DNA from: a virus | DNA: 27,636 bases | Direction: 5' to 3' (one strand) | IMG/VR virus record: IMGVR_UViG_3300032053_000414 | Span: 1-27,636 of that record | Shown here: piece after piece, positions 15,327 through 22,790 of the stretch | Layout of the letters: each line of letters starts with the position of its first letter | Position numbering within the stretch: position 1 is the first letter of the stretch | Position numbers and translations under genes: made by a program | Notes under the pieces: generated by a model | Database searches by the model: none | Told to the model about the DNA's origin: nothing | What the model saw: the letters and a program-made list of their open reading frames with translations, nothing else

Positions 15327-15740
15327 ATGAGAGCTAAATTTGTTAATGAAAAGTTTAAAGAAGAATCAGATCCTATAAAAGATATGGGCATAGGCTATTC
15401 CGAAAAAATGTTAAATACAATATCTTGGAGAGTACTTAAGTTTATTGAAAGCAAAGGAAATGAAGGTGCTAGATTAACTGATATACAACATTACATTTAT
15501 GTAAATTTAACAGGACATTCGGAAAAAGATTTTTGGAAAAAAGAAAGAGCATATTTAAGAGGAAGCTTCGTAAGAATGCCAAACGCTATTAGACAAACTA
15601 GAGGATGGTGGTCAGATCAACTTTATGGAACATATAATCAAGCAGGTTTATTACATAAATATTGTAAAAAGAATCCTATAACACATAGATGGGTTTTAGT
15701 AAAAATGCCAAGGCCTAATGAGAATTTTTTCAGTAAATAG
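15327..15740 (+). CDS. SDPI-DMGIG module protein with a winged-helix-like domain
   Basis: The 137-residue protein begins MRAKFVNEKFKEESDPIKDMGIG, the cleanest single copy of the module seen at 105, 3160 and 26203. The body has a helix-rich segment, ISWRVLKFIESKGNEGARLTDIQHYIYVN at about 31-59, that looks like a winged helix-turn-helix start. It continues with an Arg/Trp-rich stretch (MPNAIRQTRGWWSDQLYGTYNQAGLL) and ends HRWVLVKMPRPNENFFSK. DNA binding is plausible. If the module targets the capsid and is cut after V-N-E at 6-8, the domain would be delivered into the host with the DNA. That is an inference from the shared leader, not shown. Confidence 0.8.
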   Translation: MRAKFVNEKFKEESDPIKDMGIGYSEKMLNTISWRVLKFIESKGNEGARLTDIQHYIYVNLTGHSEKDFWKKERAYLRGSFVRMPNAIRQTRGWWSDQLYGTYNQAGLLHKYCKKNPITHRWVLVKMPRPNENFFSK

Positions 15741-15767
15741 ATAGATATATAAAATAAAAGAAATATT

Positions 15768-16373
15768 ATGAAAGCAGGACAATTTAACATCGATGATTAT
15801 TTAGAAAAACTTTATGAAGAATCTACACAAATGATGGATGGCGGAGAAGGTTTATCTAATCAAGAAGGCATTGTTATTCCTGATACCAATGTAAAATCAT
15901 ATAATTGGTTGAAAAAAGAATTTCAAAAAGGAAAAGTTGAAGTTAAAGTTGAAATGAAAATGGGTGGAGCCGAATTTGAACCTGGATATGATCTTCAAAC
16001 AGATCTTAAATCGGTTAAAGATTTTAAACCGGGAATGTTTGGCGAAATAAAAACTGCTGACACAAAGGGAGAGAAAAAACCCGTTAATACTCTTGACGCT
16101 AAAAAAGCAAGTCCTGATTTTAAAAAAGGAGAAGGCGATAAAGATGAAACTTCGAAATCTAAAGATGAAGTCGGAGATATAAAGAATAAGGAACATGTTA
16201 AGCACGAAGCTGGCGAATCCGAAGAAAAAGAAGAAAAAGAAGAACACGAAGCTGGCGAATCTAAAGAAAAAGAAGAAAAAGAAGAACATGAAGCCGGTGA
16301 ATCAAAAGAAAAAGAAGAAAAAGGTGGCGAAGCGAAAGTTAAAAAATTAGATCTTAAAACAAAAAAGAAATGA
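15768..16373 (+). CDS. Highly charged repeat protein, possible prohead-core component
   Basis: The 201-residue product is rich in Lys and Glu. The N-terminal part (about 1-60) includes QFNIDDYLEKLYEE and a possible beta region (KVEVKVEMKMGGAEFEPGYD). From about 90 it becomes low-complexity, with three 14-residue repeats at 146-187 of the form HEAGES-x-EKEEKEE, and ends with a basic KVKKLDLKTKKK. In T4 the portal gene is followed by small charged prohead-core genes (67, 68) before the protease and scaffold. This gene lies a few genes after the portal and could play such a role, but there is no sequence match that I can claim. The next gene overlaps its stop (ATGA). Confidence 0.7.
   Translation: MKAGQFNIDDYLEKLYEESTQMMDGGEGLSNQEGIVIPDTNVKSYNWLKKEFQKGKVEVKVEMKMGGAEFEPGYDLQTDLKSVKDFKPGMFGEIKTADTKGEKKPVNTLDAKKASPDFKKGEGDKDETSKSKDEVGDIKNKEHVKHEAGESEEKEEKEEHEAGESKEKEEKEEHEAGESKEKEEKGGEAKVKKLDLKTKKK
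16203..16328 (+). repeat. Three 42-bp in-frame tandem repeats
   Basis: Units 16203-16244, 16245-16286 and 16287-16328 each encode HEAGES followed by a Glu/Lys run. Units 1 and 2 are nearly identical at DNA level; unit 3 has more silent changes and a diverged end. They are coding repeats within the charged protein. Confidence 0.88.
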
Positions 16374-16654
16374 CTTTAATAAATAATTCTTTAGGTGATA
16401 AACTAAACAATTACAAAAATAAAAAAATCTCGCCATTAAAAGAAACAGATAAGAATAACTTACCGTATTTATCTGATTTATTTACTTCAATATTCTTTAT
16501 TTGTATGTTTCTTTTTAAATCATTTGTATTTGGGTATAGTTTAAAATTAATTTTCCATACAGATTGGAAATTTTGGAGTCTTTTATGTATAGGACTTTCA
16601 ATTAGTTTAATATTTGAAAATATAAACAATATAACTCATAATAAAAACTCTTAA
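16370..16654 (+). CDS. Small membrane protein of unknown function
   Basis: The 94-residue product has a polar N-terminus of about 33 residues, then two hydrophobic helices (about 36-58, LFTSIFFICMFLFKSFVFGY, and about 68-86, FWSLLCIGLSISLIFENI). It starts inside the stop of the charged repeat gene by a 4-base ATGA overlap, so the two are likely translated together, and it lies 12 bp before the thymidylate kinase. No family is recognised. Confidence 0.68.
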   Translation: MTLINNSLGDKLNNYKNKKISPLKETDKNNLPYLSDLFTSIFFICMFLFKSFVFGYSLKLIFHTDWKFWSLLCIGLSISLIFENINNITHNKNS

Positions 16655-16666
16655 TATTTTATTAAT

Positions 16667-17392
16667 ATGTATAATGCAAAATTAATTGTATGTGAAGGCT
16701 GTGATTGTGTAGGAAAATCAACACAAATAGAATTAATAAAAAAATATTTAGAAGAACATAAATATAAATATGAATACCTTCATTTCCCTATATACGGAAA
16801 TAACGAAGCTAGCAATGTAATTGCTGCATATCTAAAGGGAGAATATGGAAATATTGATAAAGTTAATCCAATTTTTGTCGCTAATATGTACGCAATGGAT
16901 AGATTTTTATATCTTCCAGAATTACAAAAACAATTAATGAATAATGATGTTGTTCTTTTAGATCGTTATGTATTTTCCAATATGGCATATCAAGGAGCTA
17001 AATACGATAACGATGCTCAGTCACAAATTATAAAAGAATGGATAGATGAATTTGAATTTGGATTCTTAGAACTACCGTATCCAGATTTAAACATATTTTT
17101 TGATGTGCCTATCCCATTTATAGAAGAACGCTTAGCTAATAAACGTGAAGGCACTGATAGAAAGTATTTAGATGGGAAAACCGATATTCATGAAATTGAT
17201 ATAAATTTTCAGAAAAGAGTAAGAAATAATTATCTTTCGTTAAGTAGTTATCAAAATTTTGAAATTGTTAATTGTTCTATAGAAATACATTTAGCAGGTT
17301 CGCAATCACTAGCATTAAAATTATTTTCCCCTGAAGAACTTTTTGAAAGATATAAACATATTTTAGACAAAGTGATGTTAATACCAAAATAA
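16667..17392 (+). CDS. tmk: Thymidylate kinase (dTMP kinase)
   Basis: The 241-residue enzyme phosphorylates dTMP to dTDP for DNA synthesis. The P-loop is EGCDCVGKST at 10-19 (family pattern EGxDGxGKST, with Cys replacing the usual second Gly at 14). The dTMP-binding motif DRY is at 99-101, followed by FSNMAYQGA. LNIFFDVPIPFIEERLANK gives the lid-adjacent strand and helix. Length is slightly above the bacterial norm of about 210. Supplying dTTP would suit a very AT-rich genome; that link is my inference. Its stop overlaps the next ATG by one base. Confidence 0.93.
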   Translation: MYNAKLIVCEGCDCVGKSTQIELIKKYLEEHKYKYEYLHFPIYGNNEASNVIAAYLKGEYGNIDKVNPIFVANMYAMDRFLYLPELQKQLMNNDVVLLDRYVFSNMAYQGAKYDNDAQSQIIKEWIDEFEFGFLELPYPDLNIFFDVPIPFIEERLANKREGTDRKYLDGKTDIHEIDINFQKRVRNNYLSLSSYQNFEIVNCSIEIHLAGSQSLALKLFSPEELFERYKHILDKVMLIPK

Positions 17393-17661
17393 TGTACAAA
17401 AAACCTATAAAAAAACAAAAAAAAGAAGCAGTTGAAAATATTAAAGATTACGCTAATCATAATAAACTTTATATTTTAACAAAAACCCATTCCTCTCAAA
17501 CAACGGTATTCATAGAAGATGCAAATGATGATTGGTTTATTTATGTTATAACTTATAGAACAAAATCTGGTGTTATAACAGATAGAAGTATGATTATTAA
17601 ATCAGATGTAGATACTAGATTAAAACATTTAACTAATCTCGGTCATATATTAAAAATATAA
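17392..17661 (+). CDS. Small basic protein of unknown function
   Basis: The 89-residue product starts within the stop codon of the thymidylate kinase (shared A at 17392), so it is translationally coupled. It has a lysine-rich N-terminus (KKPIKKQKKEAVENIKDYA) and a compact region with alternating beta strands (KLYILTKTH, TTVFIEDANDDWFIYVITYRT). No motif identifies it. It could be a small nucleic-acid-binding or regulatory protein; nothing in the sequence decides. Confidence 0.65.
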   Translation: MYKKPIKKQKKEAVENIKDYANHNKLYILTKTHSSQTTVFIEDANDDWFIYVITYRTKSGVITDRSMIIKSDVDTRLKHLTNLGHILKI

Positions 17662-17741
17662 CAAAAGATTAACTTTTTTAATTGAAATTAACACTAAAAT
17701 ATATTATATTAATATATAAAAACTTTTTAAATTTTTTTACA

Positions 17742-17749
17742 TATAAATA
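17742..17749 (+). promoter_or_regulatory. Candidate late promoter box (TATAAATA)
   Basis: TATAAATAAAAAAC lies in the 115-bp spacer before the 17777 gene, ending 27 nt before its ATG. The spacer is otherwise almost pure A/T with no clear terminator. Confidence 0.48.
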
Positions 17750-17776
17750 AAAAACTAAATTAAAATAACATTTATT

Positions 17777-18088
17777 ATGGAAAACAAAAATCAGATCACA
17801 ACACCACCAGCCGTATCTCCTGCAGTAGATGCAACACAAAAGGTTGAAACTAATGCATATGTTCCAACTTATAAAATTAAACCTGAATTTAAAAAGGCTC
17901 TTTTACAATCAATTGGTGATAGGCCTTTTAATGAAATAGCTGGACTTATTAATGCAATAGATGTTGAAATCATGGATCATCAAACTCTTACACAAATAAT
18001 TAATGCTATAGGACAATTTCCATTTGTAAAAGTGGAAGGACTTATGAAAAATGTAGGAAACCTTGTGGAACAAGTTATTTCGGATTAG
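17777..18088 (+). CDS. Small protein of unknown function with Pro/Ala-rich start
   Basis: The 103-residue product has a disordered-looking N-terminus (NQITTPPAVSPAVDATQKVE) and a helical domain at about 35-100. That domain includes YKIKPEFKKALLQSIGDRPFNEIAGLINAI and then an internal similar motif, LTQIINAIGQFPFVKVEGLM, so the two halves (GDRPFNEIAGLI and GQFPFVKVEGLM) look like a weak repeat. No family is recognised. A well-placed TATAAATA box suggests late expression and perhaps a virion role. Confidence 0.7.
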   Translation: MENKNQITTPPAVSPAVDATQKVETNAYVPTYKIKPEFKKALLQSIGDRPFNEIAGLINAIDVEIMDHQTLTQIINAIGQFPFVKVEGLMKNVGNLVEQVISD

Positions 18089-18096
18089 CATAAATA
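18089..18096 (+). promoter_or_regulatory. Candidate late promoter-like box (CATAAATA)
   Basis: CATAAATACACA immediately follows the stop of the 17777 gene, 47 nt before the ATG of the ECF sigma gene. It lacks the A-rich 3' extension, so it is a weak candidate. Confidence 0.22.
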
Positions 18097-18143
18097 CACA
18101 ACATATATACATATAATTTAATTAAAAATAAAAAGAGAAATTT

Positions 18144-18773
18144 ATGATTAAAAAAGGCTCAAGTATTCAAACATTAGCATTAGAATTTATAGAAAATAAA
18201 AATAACGAAACATTTAAAATATTAGTTAATAGATTAAGACCCGGACTTCTTTCATTTGCATATAAATACGTTAAAGATAGAGATTTGAGTAAAGAAGTAA
18301 CTTCTCAAACCTTTATTACTGTTTGGGAAAAAATAGAACAGTATAAACCTCAATACAATTTTTCAACTTGGGTATATGCAATTGCAAAAAATGAAGCTCT
18401 TGGTATTATAAGAAATGGAAATAAAAATTTATCATATGACAAATATTTAAGTAATAATTCACGTTTGCTTCAAATGTATAATCCTGTATTTGTTATGAAT
18501 ACAGAATGTGTAGGGCCGAGCGGTGAAGAATTAACTCAACAACTTTATGATGTATCTATTTCGGCAATAAATAATCTAAATGAACCTTATAGAACTGTAA
18601 TGGTTGAAAGGGAACTTAATCAAAAACAATTAAATGATATTGCCGATGATTTGGGATGGAATCTTTCTACTGTTAAAACAAGACTTAGAAAAGCCAGAAA
18701 AGATGTTGCAGAAATATTATATAAAAAATATCCAGATTTAGTGGATTCTTATTTTGGAAATAATGAAGAATAA
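18144..18773 (+). CDS. ECF-type RNA polymerase sigma factor
   Basis: The 209-residue protein has the two domains of group IV sigma factors. Sigma-2 spans about 25-92 (LLSFAYKYVKDRDLSKEVTS, then QTFITVWEKI and FSTWVYAIAKNEAL), and sigma-4 about 140-193 (INNLNEPYRTVMVERELNQ and the helix-turn-helix QKQLNDIADDLGWNLSTVKT). The linker is longer than usual (about 93-139). It should redirect host RNA polymerase to its own promoter class. It is distinct from the gp55-type factor at 9727, so this phage probably encodes at least two sigma factors. Which genes it controls cannot be told from the window. The next gene starts 3 nt downstream. Confidence 0.9.
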   Translation: MIKKGSSIQTLALEFIENKNNETFKILVNRLRPGLLSFAYKYVKDRDLSKEVTSQTFITVWEKIEQYKPQYNFSTWVYAIAKNEALGIIRNGNKNLSYDKYLSNNSRLLQMYNPVFVMNTECVGPSGEELTQQLYDVSISAINNLNEPYRTVMVERELNQKQLNDIADDLGWNLSTVKTRLRKARKDVAEILYKKYPDLVDSYFGNNEE

Positions 18774-18775
18774 AA

Positions 18776-19267
18776 ATGAAATTTTTTGATTGGTTTAAAC
18801 CTCATAATTGGGGGTGGATGAAAGTCTATAGAGATTTTGAAAATTATGCAGATTGGATACGTACAATTAGACGAGAAGAATCTGATCCAAAATCAAATTA
18901 TAATAAATGGAAGCTTGAACGTACTAAATTATATGACATTTTTGTAACTGTTAATTTAGAAGAATCTGATTCTCCATTACCTGAAGTTGTTAAACGTACA
19001 AAGGTGCTTGAAACTTTAAATCCTCTTAATCGTTATTTAGATGAAAATTTAGGTTTTGCAGAATGTCTTAATTGTGAATTTAATCAATTTGAAGATGATA
19101 AAGGAAATCCTACACTTTCATATTTAATTGTATATAGGTTTAATTTTAATAAGTTTTCAATAATATGGTTATTAAAATTCATTATTACCACTACATTATT
19201 GGTAATAGTTATTATTAAGCTTAACATTATACCCACTCTTATTAAATGGCTTTTAACTTTGATTTAG
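18776..19267 (+). CDS. Protein with C-terminal membrane segment, function unknown
   Basis: The 163-residue product has a Trp-rich N-terminus (FFDWFKPHNWGWMKVYRDFENYADW), a mixed central domain of about 100 residues, and one or two hydrophobic helices at the end (about 128-163, SIIWLLKFIITTTLLVIVIIKL and IPTLIKWLLTLI). It follows the sigma gene by 2 bases, and its end overlaps the nuclease gene by 22 bp. An anti-sigma role would be conceivable from its position next to an ECF sigma, since many anti-sigmas have one membrane helix, but no anti-sigma motif is visible. Confidence 0.7.
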   Translation: MKFFDWFKPHNWGWMKVYRDFENYADWIRTIRREESDPKSNYNKWKLERTKLYDIFVTVNLEESDSPLPEVVKRTKVLETLNPLNRYLDENLGFAECLNCEFNQFEDDKGNPTLSYLIVYRFNFNKFSIIWLLKFIITTTLLVIVIIKLNIIPTLIKWLLTLI

Positions 19268-20019
19268 ATAAAATTACATGGATAAAAGGATCTTACGGAC
19301 TGCCAGAAGCAGTCCTTAAGATTAAAGTACCCTCAGTATCTACTGTAATTGGTGAAATGCTTGCAGATCCAGAATGGGATGCATTTGTTGCAAGTGTAGG
19401 AAAAATTAAAGCTGATCAAATAATGACTTCCGCTGGTAACCGAGGATCGGCAATGCATTGTTTTATTGAAAATTTTGTAGAAAAATATTCTTCTTCTAAA
19501 GATATTTCAGAAGCATTAAAATATACACAAGTAGAGAGCCCAAAATTATTAGAAATAGATAATATTCCTAAAGATAAAATAGAAGAAGGAAGAAATCTTT
19601 TTTATAAATTTTATTATTCAGAATATTGTGCACAATATTCTGAAATATTAGCAATAGAGATGGGAATATACTCTCCATCTTTATTTTATCGAGGAAAATT
19701 AGATATTCTTTACAAAGATAAATTATTTGGTCTTTCTTTAACCGATTTTAAATCTTCCAACGGCAAAATTAAAAAAGGAAGCACAAAGGAACTAAAATAC
19801 TTTTTACAATTGGGAGCTTATTCAAATTGTATACGAGAAATGTATAAAGAAAAAAATATAGTTTGTAACAGAGCTTCAATTTTATGCGTAGATAAACAAA
19901 ATGATATTTTACAAGAAATTTTATTATCTGGTTTAGAATTAAAAAAATATGAACAACAATTTTGCGAATTGGTTAAAGAATATCATTATAAAAATGGCAA
20001 TGATTATCTAATATTATAA
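19246..20019 (+). CDS. RecB-like PD-(D/E)XK exonuclease
   Basis: The 257-residue protein shows the RecB/Cas4-type nuclease layout: NRGSAMHCFIENF at 65-77 (the conserved G-x-x-H helix), E138, YRGKLDIL with D153, LTDFKSSNGK with D167 and K169 (motif D-x-K), and KYFLQLGAYSN with Q188. These are the metal-binding and QxxxY residues of the family. A role in phage recombination, DNA repair or host-DNA degradation is likely. The N-terminus overlaps the previous gene by 22 bp; the next in-frame Met would remove only part of the overlap and I keep this start. Its end overlaps the convergent HNH gene by 6 bp. Confidence 0.78.
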   Translation: MAFNFDLDKITWIKGSYGLPEAVLKIKVPSVSTVIGEMLADPEWDAFVASVGKIKADQIMTSAGNRGSAMHCFIENFVEKYSSSKDISEALKYTQVESPKLLEIDNIPKDKIEEGRNLFYKFYYSEYCAQYSEILAIEMGIYSPSLFYRGKLDILYKDKLFGLSLTDFKSSNGKIKKGSTKELKYFLQLGAYSNCIREMYKEKNIVCNRASILCVDKQNDILQEILLSGLELKKYEQQFCELVKEYHYKNGNDYLIL

Positions 20020-20763
20020 TTTTTCTCTTTCCCTTCTTTTTTGTTGTGACATACGCATTTTTTCCTTTGTTTGAGATGAATGAGTTGTTCCAGTTTTATA
20101 TAAAACATTATTAATCCCGAGGTGTTTCTTAAATTCTTCATCATGACATTTAATTCCTAAGTGCGATTTACTCATTTTTTCCAATGTTTCTTTAGAAAAA
20201 CAATCTTTTTTACCTTTATTCCATGGAATATGTGTTTTATGTTTTTCGATTGTTTCTTTTGAACATTTTCTATCTTTAGAGTTTTCTCTTATTTTTTGTT
20301 TTAATTCTACTGATTTTTGTAAGCCAACTTCTTCACCGTATAATTCTGAAAATAATTGATCAAAACTTTTTCCTTTTTTACTAGAAGGTCTGCCTTTTCC
20401 TACTTTACTTAATTTTTTACATGTTTCTACTGATACAGGTATTATACTAAGTAATTTTCTTGCGTATTCATAATCTCTGGAAGAAATAATAGTTCCATAT
20501 CTTTTACTAAATGACATTTTATGAAATGCACAAGCTATTTTTCGGTTTTCGTGATAAATATAAGTTAATAGTTTATGACAAACATAATGTTCTTTTGCTG
20601 TTAATAAAACTAAATTTTCTCTCTCATTTGTTCCGTTTAAACATTTTGGAAGTATATGATGATCATCATAATAAATATAATCTTCTTGATTTTTCCTTAA
20701 CTTAACTCTATTTTGAGATTGTGCTTTCTTAATTATAGATTCATAAATATTTTGATGATTCAT
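20014..20763 (-). CDS. HNH homing endonuclease with NUMOD3 repeats (copy 1)
   Basis: The 249-residue product has an HNH-type core at about 33-68 (YYDDHHILPKCLNGTNERENLVLLT followed by AKEHYVCHKLL). Its C-terminal tail has NUMOD3-like motifs (SKETIEKHK, IPWNKGK, SKETLEKMSKSHLG). It is a close paralogue of the endonuclease at 21530-22345, sharing MNHQNIYESII and most of the first 70 residues, while the middles differ. It is inserted against the direction of its neighbours, with its end overlapping the RecB-like gene by 6 bp. It probably spreads itself by cutting a nearby site in related phages that lack it. Confidence 0.88.
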   Translation of the reverse strand: MNHQNIYESIIKKAQSQNRVKLRKNQEDYIYYDDHHILPKCLNGTNERENLVLLTAKEHYVCHKLLTYIYHENRKIACAFHKMSFSKRYGTIISSRDYEYARKLLSIIPVSVETCKKLSKVGKGRPSSKKGKSFDQLFSELYGEEVGLQKSVELKQKIRENSKDRKCSKETIEKHKTHIPWNKGKKDCFSKETLEKMSKSHLGIKCHDEEFKKHLGINNVLYKTGTTHSSQTKEKMRMSQQKRREREKL

Positions 20764-20797
20764 AAAACTTTTTATCTTTAATTTTATATTATATAAA

Positions 20798-20805
20798 AAT
20801 AAATA
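20798..20805 (+). promoter_or_regulatory. Candidate late promoter box (AATAAATA)
   Basis: AATAAATAACTA lies between the divergent HNH gene and the 20841 gene, 35 nt before the ATG. Its 3' flank departs from the extended form. Confidence 0.3.
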
Positions 20806-20840
20806 ACTATTGTTTTTTAAATTAAAATAAATTTATAAAA

Positions 20841-21488
20841 ATGAAAGACCAAAAAGAAAAAACTGTATTAACAGTTGTTAAAGATGGAGAAGAAACAAAA
20901 AAAGAAGTTAATAAGCCAACTCCTGAAGAAGTTGAACAATATAAACAAGATTTTCAAGTAGCTTTAAAAGATTTTGATGAAAAGAAATGGATTATAAGCG
21001 AACCTGGAAAATTTGGATCTAATGATGTAGGATTATACCTTATTGATTTTATGAATAAATATGCATTTTGGTCAAAAACAGAATGGATGGGTATTCTTAA
21101 AATGGAATTAGAACTTCAAAAAACTATGTCTCTTGCAGATGAAAACACTGCGTTGCAATTAGGGTATCAAGCGCTTGAATTTTGTGCATATATGTTAGCA
21201 AATCCAGGTGGAACAGGCCTTAGACTTGCAAAAGATTTTGAAGCACAAGCTGATAAATATGCAAAAATTGGAGTAGTTGTAGGAACAAAAATTGAAGAAG
21301 CAAGAAAACAATTAAAAGATTTGCAATATCTTCAAGAAAAGTGGGCAGCTGCCTGCCAAGGTTTCTATTTAGCTGAGTTAGAACCTAAAAAAGAAGAAGA
21401 ACCTATAACAGAAAAAATAGAAGGTAACGCAGTAGTAATTGAACCTACTAAAGATGAAAAAGTTAAGCCTGAAGTAGTTAAAAAATAA
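20841..21488 (+). CDS. Conserved-looking helical protein of unknown function
   Basis: The 215-residue product has charged, low-complexity ends (MKDQKEKTVLTVVKDGEETKK and the C-terminal run EPTKDEKVKPEVVKK) around a helical core at about 35-185. Notable stretches are DFMNKYAFWSKTEWMGILKM, TALQLGYQALEFCAYMLANPGG and LQYLQEKWAAACQGFYLAELE. No family is recognised. It is flanked on both sides by the two paralogous HNH endonucleases. Homing genes usually insert beside conserved phage genes, so the protein is probably important to the phage, but its job is unknown. Confidence 0.72.
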   Translation: MKDQKEKTVLTVVKDGEETKKEVNKPTPEEVEQYKQDFQVALKDFDEKKWIISEPGKFGSNDVGLYLIDFMNKYAFWSKTEWMGILKMELELQKTMSLADENTALQLGYQALEFCAYMLANPGGTGLRLAKDFEAQADKYAKIGVVVGTKIEEARKQLKDLQYLQEKWAAACQGFYLAELEPKKEEEPITEKIEGNAVVIEPTKDEKVKPEVVKK

Positions 21489-21529
21489 TCAAAGTATTTT
21501 TTATAATGATATATAAACAAAACTAAAAA

Positions 21530-22345
21530 TTATAGTTTTCTTTTATTCCACGGTATTCTTTTTTTAAATTTTTCTATTGTTTCAGCCGAATGTTTTCTTC
21601 CAAAAAATGGATTTTTATTTCCCAGTTTAATTTCACTTTGTTTTTTCTTTGTTTCTTCAGAATGTTTTTTTCCTTTTCGGGATTTACTCATTTGTTTTCG
21701 AGTATTTATAGATACTAATCTTCCTAGAAGATATTCATTATCTAAATATTCTTGTATTTCATTTTCTTTAACTAAAAGAGATATATTTAATTTCATGCTA
21801 AACATCCAACAATGTTTATTTTTTTTAATATAATGTTTTCCTTTACGAGATTCACTTTGTTTTCTTATAGTTTCTTGTGAATGTTTTATTCCTTTATGCG
21901 CATTACTCATATTCTTTCTTGCTTCTAGAGAAAAAGATTTATGAGATTTTCTCATTTTTTGTTTTGTTTTTTCTGTTCTTGGCTTTCTTATTTTTTGTTT
22001 TGTTTTTTCTTCCATAGGAATTGAAGATATTAATTTTTTGATAAATGCATAATCTCTAGATGTTAAATTATACAACTTTAATTTTTTTGAATATCTAAAT
22101 CTTTGCAACGCTAATACTAGCCCTCTAATATTTGGATAAATATATGTTAATAATTTATGACATACATAATGTTCTCTTGCAGTCAATAAAACTTTATTAT
22201 ATTCTTCATTACTACCATTCAAACATTTTGGAATTATATGATGATTTTCATAATAAACATAATTTTCTTGATTTTTTCTTAATTTAATTCTATTTTCAGA
22301 TTTAGCTTTCTGAATTATAGATTCATAAATATTTTGATGATTCAT
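21530..22345 (-). CDS. HNH homing endonuclease with NUMOD3 repeats (copy 2)
   Basis: I choose the ATG at 22345, three codons inside the longest frame, because it aligns with the MNHQNIYESII start of copy 1. The 271-residue product has the HNH core YYENHHIIPKCLNGSNEEYNK with AREHYVCHKLL, followed by an unusually long series of NUMOD3 motifs (about 120-270; repeated SEETKKKQSE-type and KQKMRKSHK-type units, and a final IPWNKRKL). An inserted stretch without such motifs lies near 180-215. Strong N-terminal similarity to copy 1 and a divergent tail suggest duplication followed by a change of target specificity. Confidence 0.87.
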   Translation of the reverse strand: MNHQNIYESIIQKAKSENRIKLRKNQENYVYYENHHIIPKCLNGSNEEYNKVLLTAREHYVCHKLLTYIYPNIRGLVLALQRFRYSKKLKLYNLTSRDYAFIKKLISSIPMEEKTKQKIRKPRTEKTKQKMRKSHKSFSLEARKNMSNAHKGIKHSQETIRKQSESRKGKHYIKKNKHCWMFSMKLNISLLVKENEIQEYLDNEYLLGRLVSINTRKQMSKSRKGKKHSEETKKKQSEIKLGNKNPFFGRKHSAETIEKFKKRIPWNKRKL

Positions 22346-22411
22346 AATTTTCATTTTTTAGTTTGATATATAAGTTATATTCGTTAAAACTTTTATAGTT
22401 TTTAATTATAA

Positions 22412-22419
22412 AATAAATA
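22412..22419 (+). promoter_or_regulatory. Candidate late promoter box (AATAAATA)
   Basis: AATAAATAAATTAAAA lies 12 nt before the ATG at 22432, in an otherwise A/T-only leader. Confidence 0.3.
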
Positions 22420-22431
22420 AATTAAAATAAT

Positions 22432-22782
22432 ATGGTTACTCCTCAAAGTTTTTTTACAAAAAATATGAAGTGGATAGCTCTTTGTTTATTTTTATTATTA
22501 TGTTTTAAATCAATACAAAGTTGTAATCGTAATATGAATATTACCATAGTTCAAAAAGAATATACTCATATTATAGATTCTTTAAATAAAAAATGCAATG
22601 AGTTAGAAAAAGAAACTACTGCAACTATAAATCAACTTCAATTTGAATTAAGATTACAAAGCGAAAGAGCAGGAGAAGCAAATAAAAGAGCCGAAGCAGT
22701 TCAATCTGTTGCTGAAAAAATGAAAGCTAATACAACGATAAATGTTAAAGGAGCATCATTAGATACAGCCAGAAAAAAATAA
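22432..22782 (+). CDS. Membrane-anchored coiled-coil protein, spanin-like
   Basis: The 116-residue product has an N-terminal membrane anchor (about 12-26, WIALCLFLLLCFKS) followed by IQSCNRN. A long helical coiled coil follows at about 40-100 (LNKKCNELEKETTATINQLQ, then LRLQSERAGEANKRAEAVQ). The cysteine after the hydrophobic stretch could be a lipobox, but the fit is poor. This resembles Rz-type inner spanins or minor structural coiled coils. It is 8 bp before the AT-hook membrane protein, so the two probably act together or are at least co-expressed. Confidence 0.68.
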   Translation: MVTPQSFFTKNMKWIALCLFLLLCFKSIQSCNRNMNITIVQKEYTHIIDSLNKKCNELEKETTATINQLQFELRLQSERAGEANKRAEAVQSVAEKMKANTTINVKGASLDTARKK

Positions 22783-22790
22783 TTAAGATT

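Noticed and set aside
15897-16289. 130-codon frame on the - strand made largely of Phe
   Set aside because: It is the complement of the Lys/Glu-rich repeat gene; poly-Phe is an artefact of GAA/AAA codons.
17662-17741. A/T-only inverted repeats as a terminator or origin
   Set aside because: Pairing is short and imperfect in almost pure A/T sequence, with no T run in the right place and no iterons.
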